A stretch of DNA of 49,534 bases from SZUA-521 sp041738285 (GTDB taxonomy: Bacteria > Pseudomonadota > Gammaproteobacteria > Pseudomonadales > Azotimanducaceae), in assembly GCA_041738285.1 (NCBI GenBank), contig JBGSQB010000232.1, positions 1 through 49,534 of the forward strand. The letters run 5' to 3'. Below are positions 48,665-49,534 of the stretch, one piece after another (the first letter of the stretch is position 1; each line of letters opens with the position of its first letter). The notes beneath the pieces are model-generated. The model had not been told where the DNA came from. It saw nothing but the letters and a program-made list of their open reading frames with translations, and did not search any database. The translations under genes were made by a program, and so were the position numbers.

Positions 48665-48883
48665 ATGCACCGCAGCGAGCGCTACACAACCGCCGAGCGT
48701 CGCCGTCTGGGACTCGACTCCAAGGAAGGCATCATCGGCGGCGTATGCGCCGGCGTCGCCCGCGCCATCAGCGTCGATGTGAGCTGGGTTCGAGTGGCAA
48801 CCGTGATTACTGCGATCTTTTTCACCAAAGTGACCATCGCCGCCTACCTGGTCGCGTGGCTGGTGCTGGATCGGAATAGCTGA
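48665..48883 (+). CDS. PspC domain protein
   Basis: 72 residues with CAGGAG seven bases before ATG. KEGIIGGVCAGVARAISVDVSWVRVATVITAIFFTKVTIAAYLVAWLVLD is the whole PspC domain: a short amphipathic stretch with GGVCAGVA and one or two membrane segments. PspC proteins sense envelope damage or toxin-like stress in the inner membrane; the stand-alone short form is common in Gammaproteobacteria. No pspA or pspF gene is in the window, so this is not a full psp operon. A strong terminator follows at 48960. Confidence 0.9.
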   Translation: MHRSERYTTAERRRLGLDSKEGIIGGVCAGVARAISVDVSWVRVATVITAIFFTKVTIAAYLVAWLVLDRNS

Positions 48884-48959
48884 GAACGCACAGGCTTCCG
48901 GGGCGCCCGCGCACACGCAACCGCTGCCGAGCCGGCGATGATTAAGAACCCCCCCACTC

Positions 48960-48985
48960 GCCCGGCCCGTTGCCGGGCTTTTTTT
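48960..48985 (+). terminator. Rho-independent terminator
   Basis: GCCCGGC (48960-48966) and GCCGGGC (48972-48978) form a perfect seven-pair GC stem around CCGTT, followed by seven T bases. It ends the small-protein/PspC transcript and separates it from the convergent FHA gene. Confidence 0.9.
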
Positions 48986-48988
48986 CAA

Positions 48989-49534
48989 CTAAAGCAGCAG
49001 CACCACCACGGCCACCGCGATCAGCGTGGCAACGAACGCAGCAACCGCCACGATCCATCGCGGCCGCCCGCCACCGCGGGTCGCGCCGCGGGCATCGCCA
49101 TGCGTCGGCAACTGGAACGCGCACTCGACGGGCCCGATCCGCACCCGATCGCCGTCCTTCAAGTAGCTGATGTTCGACTTCTGGCCGTTCACGTAGGTGC
49201 CGTTGGCCGACATCTGATCGATGATCTTCCAGCGGCTGCCTTCGTTGACGATCTTCGAGTGGAAACCGGATACGCCTGCATCGTCGATCACGATGTCCCG
49301 CCCAGCTTCGCTGCCGATCTCCCAGACGTTGGTGGTTCGGCCCGGCTCGAGTTTCAGCCGCTCGCCGGCATGACGGCCGGACTGCACCACGAGATAAGGC
49401 GCATCGACCCGTTCCAGTGCCGCAGCACTCGCGCCACCGCCGGCGCGAATCTTGTCGAGTTCCGCCGGATCGAACAGGCGTGTGCCCTGACCGCCGCGCG
49501 CGTCGGGGTCCGCCCAGCTGCCCGGCGTGCGGGG
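48989..49534 (-). CDS. FHA-domain protein with C-terminal membrane anchor (cut by window edge)
   Basis: 181 codons are visible and the frame is open to the right edge, so the start is missing. The FHA domain runs from about residue 55 to 130 of the visible part: LKLEPGRTTNVWEIGSEAG with the phosphothreonine-binding Arg region RDIVIDDAGVSGFHSKIV, then SANGTYVNGQK. It binds phosphothreonine peptides, usually of Ser/Thr kinase substrates. The C-terminus is a single membrane helix (IVAVAAFVATLIAVAVVVLLL region) with no residues after it, a tail anchor. A GTG at 49390 would cut into the FHA domain and is not the start. The upstream part reads RLFDPAELDKIRAGG. Confidence 0.85.
   Translation of the reverse strand, partial: PRTPGSWADPDARGGQGTRLFDPAELDKIRAGGGASAAALERVDAPYLVVQSGRHAGERLKLEPGRTTNVWEIGSEAGRDIVIDDAGVSGFHSKIVNEGSRWKIIDQMSANGTYVNGQKSNISYLKDGDRVRIGPVECAFQLPTHGDARGATRGGGRPRWIVAVAAFVATLIAVAVVVLLL

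Overview
The window is GC-rich, gene-dense bacterial chromosome with no rRNA, tRNA, phage, integrase, transposase or CRISPR array that I can see. The gene set points to a Gammaproteobacterium: a PBP1b gene followed by an LpoP-like lipoprotein gene, HtpX, a glcDEF glycolate oxidase operon, a Zur-type regulator, an AmpG-like transporter, a TonB-dependent receptor under a TPP riboswitch, and REP-like inverted repeats. The many acyl-CoA genes together with luciferase-like flavin oxidoreductases suggest a lineage that breaks down lipids, steroids or other hydrophobic carbon sources. That lifestyle and any finer taxonomic placement are inference.

Left part (1-13.3 kb): a minus-strand unit of two tandem luciferase-like oxidoreductases and the start of a Lon-related AAA protease; a secreted MBL-fold hydrolase; a histidine phosphatase; htpX; then a collinear minus-strand run of oxidoreductase, enoyl-CoA hydratase, MerR regulator and Cu(I) P-type ATPase. 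The ATPase has a MerR-type promoter with a dyad in its long spacer, lying directly against the start codon. An APH-fold kinase, a fourth oxidoreductase, an HSL-type hydrolase and a glutaredoxin-like protein follow.

Centre (13.3-33.1 kb): a DsbA-like protein, DUF4126, mrcB and lpoP (cell wall synthesis and its activator); an MFS-GNAT-GNAT unit coupled by GTGA overlaps; a truncated OsmC remnant of 48 codons; a palindromic element that supplies the 3' end of glcF; zur-glcD-glcE-glcF as an overlapping unit; a DUF3089 hydrolase; an NMO-like flavoprotein; a GST-like protein; a three-gene ABC-2 exporter; an AmpG-like MFS gene; and an enoyl-CoA hydratase, CoA-binding and SpoIIAA-like unit.

Right part (33.1-49.5 kb): a TonB-dependent receptor with a clear TPP riboswitch (predicted thiamin uptake), four acyl-CoA synthetases, an APC amino acid permease, two overlapping hotdog thioesterases, a second palindromic element, a DUF3187 protein, a pilin-like membrane protein beside a diguanylate cyclase, a CaiB-type CoA transferase, a small membrane protein with a PspC protein, and an FHA protein cut by the right edge.

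I found no clearly new multi-gene system. The best leads are the regulatory features (TPP riboswitch on the receptor, leaderless MerR-type copA promoter, zur fused to the glycolate operon), the three kinds of dispersed palindromic repeat, and the OsmC remnant. No gene-free stretch exceeds 300 bases; the larger gaps (7276-7466, 35192-35402, 48220-48439, 19943-20232) are described in their own entries.
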